Part shown: piece after piece, positions 50,861 to 58,436 of the stretch
Numbering within the stretch: the stretch's first letter is position 1
Layout: each line of letters starts with the position of its first letter
Position numbers and translations under genes: made by a program
Assembly (NCBI RefSeq): GCF_003315075.1
Contig: NZ_QNRJ01000004.1
Coordinates: 186,001 to 250,000 of the forward strand
DNA from: Rossellomorea aquimaris
GTDB taxonomy: Bacteria > Bacillota > Bacilli > Bacillales > Bacillaceae_B
Direction: 5' to 3'
Length of the DNA stretch: 64,000 bases
Notes under the pieces: model-generated
Databases searched by the model: none
What the model was told of the DNA's origin: nothing
What the model saw: the letters and a program-made list of their open reading frames with translations, nothing else

Positions 50861-50912
50861 ATCTTAATTGATAATGATTATCATTGTCAATAGTAGTTGA
50901 TAACTATTCTCA
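50861..50912 (-). promoter_or_regulatory. Fur-controlled promoter of the siderophore operon
   Basis: TGATAATGATTATCA (50869-50883) is an exact 7-1-7 Fur box; TGATAACTATTCTCA (50898-50912) is a second, weaker one. On the minus strand TTGACA (50890-50885) and TAAGAT (50866-50861, 18-nt spacer) may be -35/-10, with the exact box in the spacer. The rest of 50818-51197 is AT-rich; a lone TATAAT at 51081 on the + strand leads into no visible gene. Confidence 0.9.
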
Positions 50913-51142
50913 ATTAATTTTATCTGCTTCTAGTCATTTCGTATGAGAAAGGTATTTTTCTTTTAATAGCCATCGAATTCGTGTTGTACAAAGTTTTTAA
51001 GTAATAGGATTAACAGATTAAAATAATTACAATTTTACGTAAAGTAATATATAAGTCTATTGTCCTGGTCTCATAACCGGTATAATAGTAGTGTTAATTT
51101 TATATAAATGAGAACGTTTTTCAGCAAATATTCGATTCTAAT

Positions 51143-51169
51143 AAAAAAACCGGAGAAAAAATCTCCAGT
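51143..51169 (-). terminator. Terminator after second deiminase-fold gene
   Basis: On the minus strand CTGGAGA / TCTCCGG with 5-nt loop, followed by seven T. Confidence 0.82.
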
Positions 51170-51197
51170 CTACTTGTTCTGATCCGCTTTTCGTGAG

Positions 51198-52142
51198 TCA
51201 GTTTCTTTCTAACGGCAGGGTCATACATCTTATCCCGCCGCCACCTTTTTCAAGTTCATTGACATCGACTTCTATCAATTTCTTTCCTTGTAATTTCGGA
51301 TGATCTTTCAATATCTTCTTATTGGCTTTGGTACTGACTAACAGGGTCTCCGGGTCCAAGTTCAGAAAATTGATATCCGCGACCGTATGTTTTACATCAT
51401 CGGTCCATAGAACGTCGAAGCCCTGGCGTCGGAGGAATTCCTCCATCATCACGTAGCGGGCGCCCTTTTCTGTGATGATTTGTACTGGAAATAGCCTCAT
51501 ATAGCTTTTGGCTATAAGAAGGTCGGATCCTGATACATTGCAGTTCATATCTAAATGCATGGTTTCCCCGGTTCGCGGTAAGTCGATGATCCCGATTTCC
51601 GAGAACCCGGCCCGAAAGATCTCCTGTTGGACCTCTTCAATACTTTCCATACTTGTCCGCATTCCTGTATTAATAAAGACAGCATCTTTATTCAGAACGA
51701 ATACATCCCCATTTTCCAATGCCTTCAATTGGTTATTATTCTTAATCGAAAACGTCTTTTCGTCAAACCATGTTTCAAACAGCTCATGACTATGTAAGTA
51801 TTCAGGCGCCCTCATTGTAATCCCTGCATCACCCGGGATGACAGTATTTCCATACACACATGCCAGATCCCTTACAAATACCCTATTGATGAGCTGATGA
51901 TTAAGTTCAGCCTTATCTTCCTTTAAGTACAGGGAATAATCAATAACTGTTACCCCTGCGTCTTCCATTGCCTTTATCATACCTTCATGGTTTTCTTTCG
52001 CTGTTTCCTGGTTGACAGGTTTTTCCCAACCAACGTAATCCGCCGTTCTTTGATCAGGTATATCCAATGAAGAAGGGGAGCACACCATCACCGTTTTTAA
52101 TTCTCCATGTTCACTCCAGCAATTAGGATGAATCTTTACCAT
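51198..52142 (-). CDS. Arginine deiminase/DDAH-fold amidinohydrolase
   Basis: 314 residues of the guanidino-group-modifying superfamily: VFVRDLACVYG near 83-93, ALENGDVFVLN (active-site acid), MHLDMNCNVSG with the catalytic His and the C-terminal GGGGIRCMTLPL with the nucleophile Cys. Likely an arginine- or agmatine-type hydrolase or dimethylargininase. ATG at 52142 lies 8 nt after AGGAGG. Divergent from an amino acid permease gene, which could import its substrate. Shares fold and C-terminal motif with the gene at 15348 but is clearly distinct. Confidence 0.87.
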   Translation of the reverse strand: MVKIHPNCWSEHGELKTVMVCSPSSLDIPDQRTADYVGWEKPVNQETAKENHEGMIKAMEDAGVTVIDYSLYLKEDKAELNHQLINRVFVRDLACVYGNTVIPGDAGITMRAPEYLHSHELFETWFDEKTFSIKNNNQLKALENGDVFVLNKDAVFINTGMRTSMESIEEVQQEIFRAGFSEIGIIDLPRTGETMHLDMNCNVSGSDLLIAKSYMRLFPVQIITEKGARYVMMEEFLRRQGFDVLWTDDVKHTVADINFLNLDPETLLVSTKANKKILKDHPKLQGKKLIEVDVNELEKGGGGIRCMTLPLERN

Positions 52143-52266
52143 GAGCAAGCCTCCTTAATATCAGTCTCCCTTATTTTTCTCCTTTCTCCGAAAAATCATT
52201 CTGCCTTCACATAATTCATGAATCTCTACGTCAAACTATGAAGGGGAAAGGTCAGGTGAAAAACAG

Positions 52267-53577
52267 ATGAGTAAATGTACAAATCAATCAAATCTTACAT
52301 GGTGGCAGCTGTCTTTTATCGGGGTGGGCTGTATCATTGGAACCGGGTACTTTCTCGGATCAGCCATCCCTATTCAAAGGGCGGGTTCCTCTGTTTTGAT
52401 TGCTTATTTAGTGGCCGGAATGGGAACATGGATGGTGTTTCAAGCCCTCGCAAAGTTAACGGCCCATCATCCTGAAAAGGGGTCCTTCCGAACTTATGCA
52501 AAGCAGGCTTACGGATCATGGGCAGGGTTCAGTAATGGATGGGTCTATTGGTCGGCAGAAATGCTCATTATGGGGAGTCAACTAACCGCTCTTGCCCTCT
52601 TTGCTCAATTCTGGTTTCCTGCCATCCCTCTGTGGGTGTTCACTGCCGGATTTGCCGGTGTTGGATTACTTGTCATTTTGATGGGTGTGCAGAAAGTGGA
52701 ACAGATGGAGAATCTATTTGGCATCATGAAAGTAGCAGCTATCGTAATGTTTGTCATCATCGCTACTGCCGCCATGTTCGGGTGGTTGGGAGCGGGTGCT
52801 GCAGCCCAACCGCTTCCATCTCCATTAACAGAGATACTCCCACACGATGGAAAGGGGTTATGGCTCGCCCTTCTTTTTGCCTTTTATGGATTCGGGGGAA
52901 TTGAAGTGATGGGATTGATGGCTCAAGAGCTTAAAGACCCGAAGGATGCACCAAAGTCAGGGAATATCATGCTTCTTATCTTGACCATCCTTTACCTACT
53001 ATCCTTTTATCTCGTATTAAAGCTCGTACCGGCAGGCAGGATCAATGCGAATGAAAGTCCATTTCTAACGGCTCTTAAACAATATGACCTCCCCTGGGTC
53101 CCCCATGTATTCAACGCCATTCTGGTTATTGCCGGATTCTCCACCATGGTTGCTTCCTTATATGCAGTCACGACGATGCTTGTGGCATTGGCAGAAGAAG
53201 GGGATGCTCCCAAATTTTTTGCCAAGAAGGGAAAATGGAAGGTGCCCCTCCCCGCATTCGGACTCACCACCCTTGTTGTTGCGGCTTCGATTGCGGTCGC
53301 CATGCTCCTGCCGGACAAACTGTTCGAGTATATCACTACAGCAGCGGGACTCATGCTTCTTTATACATGGATCTTTATCCTTGCCTCCTTTTACAAGCTG
53401 ATGAGCAAAAGTTGGTGGGACCGTATCCAATCAATCTTTGCACTCATCCTCATATTATTGGCGATCAGCGGCACGTTTCTTGATCATGTAAGTCGCATTG
53501 GATTTTTGGTAAGCATCGCCTTTATTGTGCTGATTGCAATTGCGACCATTGTAAAGGAAAAAAGAGCTAAAGCCTGA
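52267..53577 (+). CDS. APC-superfamily amino acid permease
   Basis: 436 residues with about twelve membrane helices. The N-terminal SFIGVGCIIGTGYFLGSAIP carries the Gly-rich substrate-binding turn of the family, and ALLFAFYGFGGIEVMGLMAQ is helix 6 of the LeuT fold. Probably an amino acid/proton symporter in the AAT/APA-like group. AGGTG precedes the ATG. Divergent from the deiminase-fold gene. Substrate unknown. Confidence 0.9.
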   Translation: MSKCTNQSNLTWWQLSFIGVGCIIGTGYFLGSAIPIQRAGSSVLIAYLVAGMGTWMVFQALAKLTAHHPEKGSFRTYAKQAYGSWAGFSNGWVYWSAEMLIMGSQLTALALFAQFWFPAIPLWVFTAGFAGVGLLVILMGVQKVEQMENLFGIMKVAAIVMFVIIATAAMFGWLGAGAAAQPLPSPLTEILPHDGKGLWLALLFAFYGFGGIEVMGLMAQELKDPKDAPKSGNIMLLILTILYLLSFYLVLKLVPAGRINANESPFLTALKQYDLPWVPHVFNAILVIAGFSTMVASLYAVTTMLVALAEEGDAPKFFAKKGKWKVPLPAFGLTTLVVAASIAVAMLLPDKLFEYITTAAGLMLLYTWIFILASFYKLMSKSWWDRIQSIFALILILLAISGTFLDHVSRIGFLVSIAFIVLIAIATIVKEKRAKA

Positions 53578-53582
53578 GCGCT

Positions 53583-54329
53583 TTAACTCTTGATTTTCTT
53601 TTGCCTATTTAAAAATGGACATTGGGATAGAGTCGAATCATCATCACTAAGATAATACTGCTTCCACTCATAGTTGTCTTCCTGACCATACCATTTAAGG
53701 CTGGGATGGGGTTCTGCCTCATCATAGTCAATGAGCCGCTTCCGTATCACTTTCTTTAATTTCTGGCCGAACGCAGTGGAAGAGTTGATTTCATCGAACA
53801 CCCACCGGGGCTGGAAGGCTACAAGAAAATAAGGAAAATGACGGCTTTTCCGCATCGAATGGGCAGGTGTTGCACAGAAGGCAAAGTAAGGCTCCCCGTC
53901 AAAACAAAATTCCCAGGTATGATGATGGGGATCCTTCGCAATATCTTCCGGCCATGGTGATTCATCCAATTCATGAACCCGATTCAATAAATTCCAGAAA
54001 ATATCCTGATAACTATCAATCGATTGGTTATCAGCCACTATCTCCTCTGAATTAAAAAAGACTACAAGTGATGCATACTTCCCTGTATCCCTTGATATTA
54101 CACCATATTGTTTGAGTAAGCAGGTCAGTTTTTCAGAAGCTGCTTGGTTTCTTGGATCACCTGCAAATCCAAAGCGTAAGGTATCTGTCTGAAACCCCTG
54201 TTTTCCAGGTACACACGGGTAAGGATGTTCTTCGTCGCACATGACAGCGGAGAAATGCCCGTAGGCTGCTTTCTGCCATGGGGTAAGTTTCTCCCCTTGC
54301 TGATCGATCAAACTTTTAGACCATAACAT
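53583..54329 (-). CDS. YqcI/YcgG-family protein
   Basis: 248 residues from MLWSKSLIDQQG, preceded by AGGAGGG. Recognisable family features: CDEEHPYPCVPGKQGFQTDT, DTLRFGFAGDPRN, the Trp/His-rich EFCFDGEPYFAFCATPAHSM and a C-terminal SQCPFLN. Several cysteines and histidines suggest possible heme or metal binding, but the family has no established function. A longer reading to 54440 would overlap the LysE gene and lacks a ribosome binding site. Confidence 0.85.
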   Translation of the reverse strand: MLWSKSLIDQQGEKLTPWQKAAYGHFSAVMCDEEHPYPCVPGKQGFQTDTLRFGFAGDPRNQAASEKLTCLLKQYGVISRDTGKYASLVVFFNSEEIVADNQSIDSYQDIFWNLLNRVHELDESPWPEDIAKDPHHHTWEFCFDGEPYFAFCATPAHSMRKSRHFPYFLVAFQPRWVFDEINSSTAFGQKLKKVIRKRLIDYDEAEPHPSLKWYGQEDNYEWKQYYLSDDDSTLSQCPFLNRQKKIKS

Positions 54330-54393
54330 ATAGCCGATCCCTCCTAAATAGTACACATTCATCCTATTAGGAGAGAACTTATTGGGTGTCTGT

Positions 54394-55023
54394 CTAGCCG
54401 AATAATAAACGGCAGGCCTGGACACCGAAGTAGATCCCAAAGCCCATCAGTATGAGACCGGACATAATGGATATGGCCCGCAAAATCCCAGGACTGACCA
54501 GTTTCCTTGCCCCTGTCGCCACACCGGCCATTGTTAGATCCCAAAGGGTGATTCCAAGAAAGATCCCCATGCTGTACAGGAAGAGCTGTCCTGCTTCATA
54601 GGAGCCGGAAGTCTGAGCTAATATAGAACCATAGATACCTAGCCAAAATAGAATGCTTAATGGATTGGAAATGGCCATGAAGAATCCTGTGCGAAAAGCC
54701 TTTCCTTTTGTTTCATGGGGATTTTGATGAGAGGGCTTTGTAATGGATGCCGATTTCTGGATGCTTTCAATCCCTGTATACGTCAATACAAAGAACCCGA
54801 ATACCCACAGGAATAATTTAATGACCGGGGTATCGATAAATTGAGAGACTCCGAAATATATGAGAAGCATAAAGATCCCGTCCGCTACCATTCCCCCTAC
54901 CCCCACAAGCCAGGCATGAAAAAAGCCGAATCGGATCCCCTTGTCCAATTGAGCGGCATTAATCGGTCCCATAGGGGCAGAAAGCGATAATCCCAAAATG
55001 ATATAGCTTATGAATATACTCAT
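54394..55023 (-). CDS. LysE/RhtB-family amino acid exporter
   Basis: 209 residues, about six membrane helices. LGLSLSAPMGPINAAQLDKG (9-28) and, later, GFFMAISNPLSILFWLGIYG carry the conserved N-P of the LysE family. Exports amino acids such as lysine, threonine or homoserine derivatives. GAAGGTGG precedes the ATG. Located 64 nt upstream of the YqcI-like gene and possibly co-transcribed. Confidence 0.9.
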   Translation of the reverse strand: MSIFISYIILGLSLSAPMGPINAAQLDKGIRFGFFHAWLVGVGGMVADGIFMLLIYFGVSQFIDTPVIKLFLWVFGFFVLTYTGIESIQKSASITKPSHQNPHETKGKAFRTGFFMAISNPLSILFWLGIYGSILAQTSGSYEAGQLFLYSMGIFLGITLWDLTMAGVATGARKLVSPGILRAISIMSGLILMGFGIYFGVQACRLLFG

Positions 55024-55153
55024 CTTCGACCACCTTCAAATTGACTTCTTCCTATTGTATTCGGACAGGATGACAAGTATTAAACCGAAATACATAATTG
55101 TGCTTTTTAAGGATATTCTAATCATCGATGCTATTTTCAAGGAGGAAAAAAAG

Positions 55154-55792
55154 ATGCAAAACCAAGGACAACCATCGAATATGACACCACCAGGAACTCC
55201 GATGCCGCCGAATATGATGAACACTGAAAGTAAAAATCACGGGGGCCATGAGCTCTTTGATGCCCATGAGATCATAGCAGGGATCATCAGCATGCTCGAT
55301 CAATATCAAATGTATGATCAGCACATTCAGGATCCTGAACTTAAAGATGTACTTAAGCGCCAGTCAACCTTCGTCACCACTATGTATAATACGATTGTCG
55401 GCAGCTTTTCGACAGGGCATGACCCAACTGTGCCAACCCAGCAATACAAAATGACTCAAACCCATACGACCACATACGGCATCAAGCCCGGAGCTCCTAA
55501 GAAGCCGAATCAATCGGTCAACGACCTTTCCGATAAAGGCTTGTCTGCTTATATGCTGGGACAGACCAAGTCATTGGCCACGCTTCTTGCCATGACGGCC
55601 CTTGAGATGACCAACCCTGTATTACGGCGTGTCGTAGCGGACAGTGTCCCGAATTTCATTGAAATGAGCTATGAGATTTTCCTCTATCAAAATAAGCATG
55701 GCTATTATCAGGTGCCTCAATTAAACGACCAGGATATGACCCTTATGCTCCAAAGTTATACAACCGTTCCACAACCAAACATGCCTCAATAA
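55154..55792 (+). CDS. CotF-like spore coat protein (long form)
   Basis: 212 residues starting behind AAGGAGG. A Pro/Met/Gln-rich N terminus, then two helical modules: DAHEIIAGIISMLDQYQMYD and LSAYMLGQTKSLATLLAMTA, separated by a Thr-rich linker, and a C-terminal FLYQNKHGYYQVPQLNDQDM. Fits the coat F family, with the domain apparently present twice. Expected on the spore surface. Independent of the pair at the window's left end. A longer in-frame reading from 55010 is unlikely. Confidence 0.8.
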   Translation: MQNQGQPSNMTPPGTPMPPNMMNTESKNHGGHELFDAHEIIAGIISMLDQYQMYDQHIQDPELKDVLKRQSTFVTTMYNTIVGSFSTGHDPTVPTQQYKMTQTHTTTYGIKPGAPKKPNQSVNDLSDKGLSAYMLGQTKSLATLLAMTALEMTNPVLRRVVADSVPNFIEMSYEIFLYQNKHGYYQVPQLNDQDMTLMLQSYTTVPQPNMPQ

Positions 55793-55799
55793 CGTCTGT

Positions 55800-55830
55800 C
55801 TCCTCTTTCCATTGAAGAGGAGAAGGTTTT
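55800..55830 (+). terminator. Terminator after coat gene
   Basis: CTCCTCTT / AAGAGGAG with 7-nt loop, then AAGGTTTTTT. Confidence 0.8.
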
Positions 55831-55899
55831 TTCACTTACTCATCTTCTTGAACGACTTTCTCTCACGCACATAGGATAGAGGGAGAGTGAAATGGGGAG

Positions 55900-56403
55900 G
55901 TGTTTGAGCTGATTCACACAGTCAAGGTGGGAGAAACACTGAGTCAAATTTCAAGGGATTACAGGACTCCGTTCCCCTCCATACTTAGTGCCAATCCCGG
56001 TATTGATCCGGATGTGATCTATCCAGGTCAAACGATTACGATACCAGGGATTCCGGATACAACCAATAACCCTTACCGCATTCAGGTCTCTGTTAACAAC
56101 CGGTGGCTGCGTTTGTTCAAGGATGGGGTTCAAATCAAGCAGTATCCGATTGCAGTGGGGAGAGTACTTTTTGAAACTCCCATTGGGGAATTTATCATCA
56201 TCAACAAAGCACCAAATCCCGGCGGACCTTTTGGAACGATGTGGATGAGTTTATCGAAAGAAAGCTACGGGATTCATGGAACCAACGACCCAAGCTCGAT
56301 TGGAAATGCCGTGTCCAGGGGATGTATACGAATGAACAACAAAGACGTAGAGGAATTAGCAGGAATCATTCCAACCGGTACGCCTGTTTTGATCAGTCCA
56401 TAA
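55900..56403 (+). CDS. LysM-containing L,D-transpeptidase (YkuD type)
   Basis: 167 residues. LysM motif at 7-50 (HTVKVGETLSQISRDYRTPF to YPGQTITIPG), then an L,D-transpeptidase domain with the catalytic motif HGTNDPSSIGNAVSRGCIRM (His and Cys). Cross-links peptidoglycan by 3-3 bonds, probably in spore cortex or cell wall, as YkuD does. The GTG at 55900 lies inside GGGGAGG; an in-frame CTG at 55909 has proper spacing and fits the length of YkuD better, so the true start is uncertain. Confidence 0.9.
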   Translation: MFELIHTVKVGETLSQISRDYRTPFPSILSANPGIDPDVIYPGQTITIPGIPDTTNNPYRIQVSVNNRWLRLFKDGVQIKQYPIAVGRVLFETPIGEFIIINKAPNPGGPFGTMWMSLSKESYGIHGTNDPSSIGNAVSRGCIRMNNKDVEELAGIIPTGTPVLISP

Positions 56404-56471
56404 ATGAAAAAGTGGCTGGGACAAAACTAAAAAACCACGATATAAAGACGAACAATAGAAGTGTAGGTTCT

Positions 56472-56725
56472 TAATTCCGCTAATGATTTCCGTGCAAGAC
56501 TACGCTTTCCGCGGGTAGCCCGTGAGCCTCCTCGGCAAGCATGTGGGGAGAAAAGCGGAGGGGCTTTGTTCAGAGGCGGGTGGCATAAGGCGAACGGCCA
56601 CGAAGGCGTTCTTTGCCTTCTTGGACGGTTTGACTTATGACATGTGCCTCTAAGCCCCGGAGCTGGACGGGTCTCACATAAGCTACTTTTCCCGCAGGAG
56701 TCTACACAGTTCCCCTCACAATCTA
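56472..56725 (+). repeat. Bacillaceae-type intergenic repeat, copy A (interrupted)
   Basis: Contains CGCTTTCCGCGGG, GTGAGCCTCCTCGGC, GGGTCTCACATAAG and CCCGCAGGAGTCTAC in the order of a GC-rich repeat I remember as common between genes in Bacillaceae. Between the second and third block lie about 130 extra nt holding the hairpin at 56560. Upstream 56408-56430 (AAAAAGTGGCTGGGACAAAA) may be part of the element. The 790-nt gap 56404-57194 holds this, an inverted copy at 56985 and no convincing gene. Confidence 0.7.
56560..56658. repeat. 99-nt structured hairpin inside repeat A
   Basis: Stacked arms: GGGGCTT/AAGCCCC, AGAGGC/GCCTCT, CATAAG/CTTATG, CCA/TGG and GAAGGC/GCCTTC around the 7-nt loop GTTCTTT (56608-56614), with small bulges. 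The same layout seems familiar from Bacillus intergenic repeats. Could be a mobile palindrome (MITE-like) or a structured RNA. Confidence 0.7.
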
Positions 56726-56737
56726 TAAGAAAATTTC

Positions 56738-56851
56738 GTGACAGAGCTTAAAAGTATCAAAAACTATCTGGAGAAAACGGACTATCGATCTCTTAACAAG
56801 AAGTTATTTACCGTGGGCGCATTCTTTGATTCATTTGAAAGAGTCCAATGA
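56738..56851 (+). pseudogene. Protein-like fragment between the inverted repeats
   Basis: A 37-codon frame opening with GTG and no ribosome binding site reads VTELKSIKNYLEKTDYRSLN, then KKLFTVGAFFDSFERVQ. Composition is protein-like, so it may be a gene remnant, but chance cannot be excluded. No family recognised. Confidence 0.2.
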
Positions 56852-56984
56852 TCCATCGATTTAAGTAAAGTCTTTTTTCCTTTGTAGATACTTTGTTTTG
56901 TGGAAAACTCTCAACATACCTAGAATGGGAAGCTTTTTTGTGTTTTTCTATCTATACTTTTAAGCAGTAAGAATGTAGTAGCAC

Positions 56985-57115
56985 AGAGTGGATTGTAGCG
57001 GAAGGCACTTGACTCCTGCGGGATATAGAGGAAAGGTCGAGACCCCACAGGGCAAAGCCCGAGGAGGCTCGACTTCCTCCCCGCGGAAAGCAAGTGCCTG
57101 GAGCGAAAAGGAACG
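56985..57115 (-). repeat. Bacillaceae-type intergenic repeat, copy B (inverted)
   Basis: Reads GACTCCTGCGGGA, GAGACCCCACAGG, GAGGAGGCTCGAC and CCCGCGGAAAGCAAG, the reverse complement order of copy A, so the two copies face each other across about 260 nt. It is uninterrupted: only a short GGGCAAAGCCC hairpin stands where copy A has its insertion. Confidence 0.75.
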
Positions 57116-57194
57116 GTCTATGTTTTCACAGTTTACGAAAAGAGCTTTTTATTAACACGTGTTGATAGACAGAATATATAGCATTCCGATCCTT

Positions 57195-58391
57195 TTACAA
57201 AACAGCTCTCCTTGATTCCACGTAATCCAAACCAAAGTGCATATGAAGGACCCTGGCTGCTTTTTCTACATCATCTCTATCAACCAGTGCACTTAATCCT
57301 ACGGAGGATTCCCATAGGGACGCCTTAGCAATATGGTAGTCATGAAAAACGTTGGTAACCTTCTCTTTCACTTCATGTGTGGAGTTGATCTGCCCGATCA
57401 CGGATACCTTAGATAGATCCTCTCTTTCTTCAGTATGAGAGTAAGCCTGGTCATACTGTCCAACGATTCTTTTCACCTCATGAAAATCCTGATCTTTAAC
57501 GATGAGAACAAGATTATCCTGGTATTTAATGATTTCTGTTTCAATATGATGGGAATCGAGATCATACAGAATCAGTGACTCTCCACCCTGACAGTCAAAC
57601 ATTGTCAGAACAGAAATGTCTTTCTGATAGGCTACCCCGACAATAGGGGCATTTCTCTGTGTTCTTCCGCTAATGACGGTCCCCCTTCCTTCATTCAAAC
57701 TGGAACAAACCACAAGCGGCACATGATGTTCCTTCGCATGTTTAATCGCTCTCGGATGCAGGACACCAGCTCCCATGGTGGCTAAACGCAGCATCTCATC
57801 GTAGGAGAGGGCGTCAATTTTCGCAGCCCGGGGAACGATACGCGGATCCGACGTATACACTCCCTCTACATCCGTATAAATATCACACCTATCCGCTTTT
57901 AAAGCGGCCGCAAGAGCGGCAGCGGTCGTATCCGAACCACCCCTGCCTAATGTGGTCACCTCTCCTTTATCCGTAATACCTTGAAAACCGGCTACCACAA
58001 CGATTCGTCCTTTTGATAACTCTGATTTTATCCGATCGGTATCGATCGAGGTAATTTTGGCATTCCCAAATACTCCATCGGTTTGGATTCCCGCCTGTCT
58101 GCCTGTCAGGGATACGGCTTCCAGTCCCTTATGGTGCAGGGCCATTGTCAAAAGGGAGATCGTCACCTGCTCCCCGGTACTTAAGAGCATATCCATTTCT
58201 CTCTTACTGGGATGTGAAGAAAGTTCCCCTGCCAATCGTACGAGTGTATCAGTCGTTTTATTCATTGCTGATACCACAACGACGACATCATGACCTTTTT
58301 CCCTTTCCTTCATGACATGAAAGACCATGCGTTTGATTCGATCTGTAGAACCAACAGAGGTTCCACCAAACTTTTGAACGATCATACTCAA
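57195..58391 (-). CDS. Aspartokinase (hom-linked, methionine-controlled)
   Basis: 398-residue LysC-type aspartokinase, paralog of the siderophore-operon enzyme. Kinase motif IVQKFGGTSVGSTDRIKRM, VVAGFQGITDKGEV, LGRGGSDTTAAALA and two ACT modules. The TTG at 58391 aligns with the start of B. subtilis LysC and with the CTG of the paralog; ATG two codons later is possible. Lies 45 nt after hom without a terminator, so both are under the SAM riboswitch. Makes aspartyl phosphate for the methionine/threonine branch. Confidence 0.92.
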   Translation of the reverse strand: MSMIVQKFGGTSVGSTDRIKRMVFHVMKEREKGHDVVVVVSAMNKTTDTLVRLAGELSSHPSKREMDMLLSTGEQVTISLLTMALHHKGLEAVSLTGRQAGIQTDGVFGNAKITSIDTDRIKSELSKGRIVVVAGFQGITDKGEVTTLGRGGSDTTAAALAAALKADRCDIYTDVEGVYTSDPRIVPRAAKIDALSYDEMLRLATMGAGVLHPRAIKHAKEHHVPLVVCSSLNEGRGTVISGRTQRNAPIVGVAYQKDISVLTMFDCQGGESLILYDLDSHHIETEIIKYQDNLVLIVKDQDFHEVKRIVGQYDQAYSHTEEREDLSKVSVIGQINSTHEVKEKVTNVFHDYHIAKASLWESSVGLSALVDRDDVEKAARVLHMHFGLDYVESRRAVL

Positions 58392-58436
58392 TGATACCCC
58401 TACTTTCCATCAGACCATATTTTTTAAAGATTTCTT

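Noticed and set aside
51059-51086. Promoter TATTGT-17-TATAAT on the + strand
   Set aside because: Good -10 but poor -35, and only a 24-codon frame without ribosome binding site follows, running into a convergent gene.
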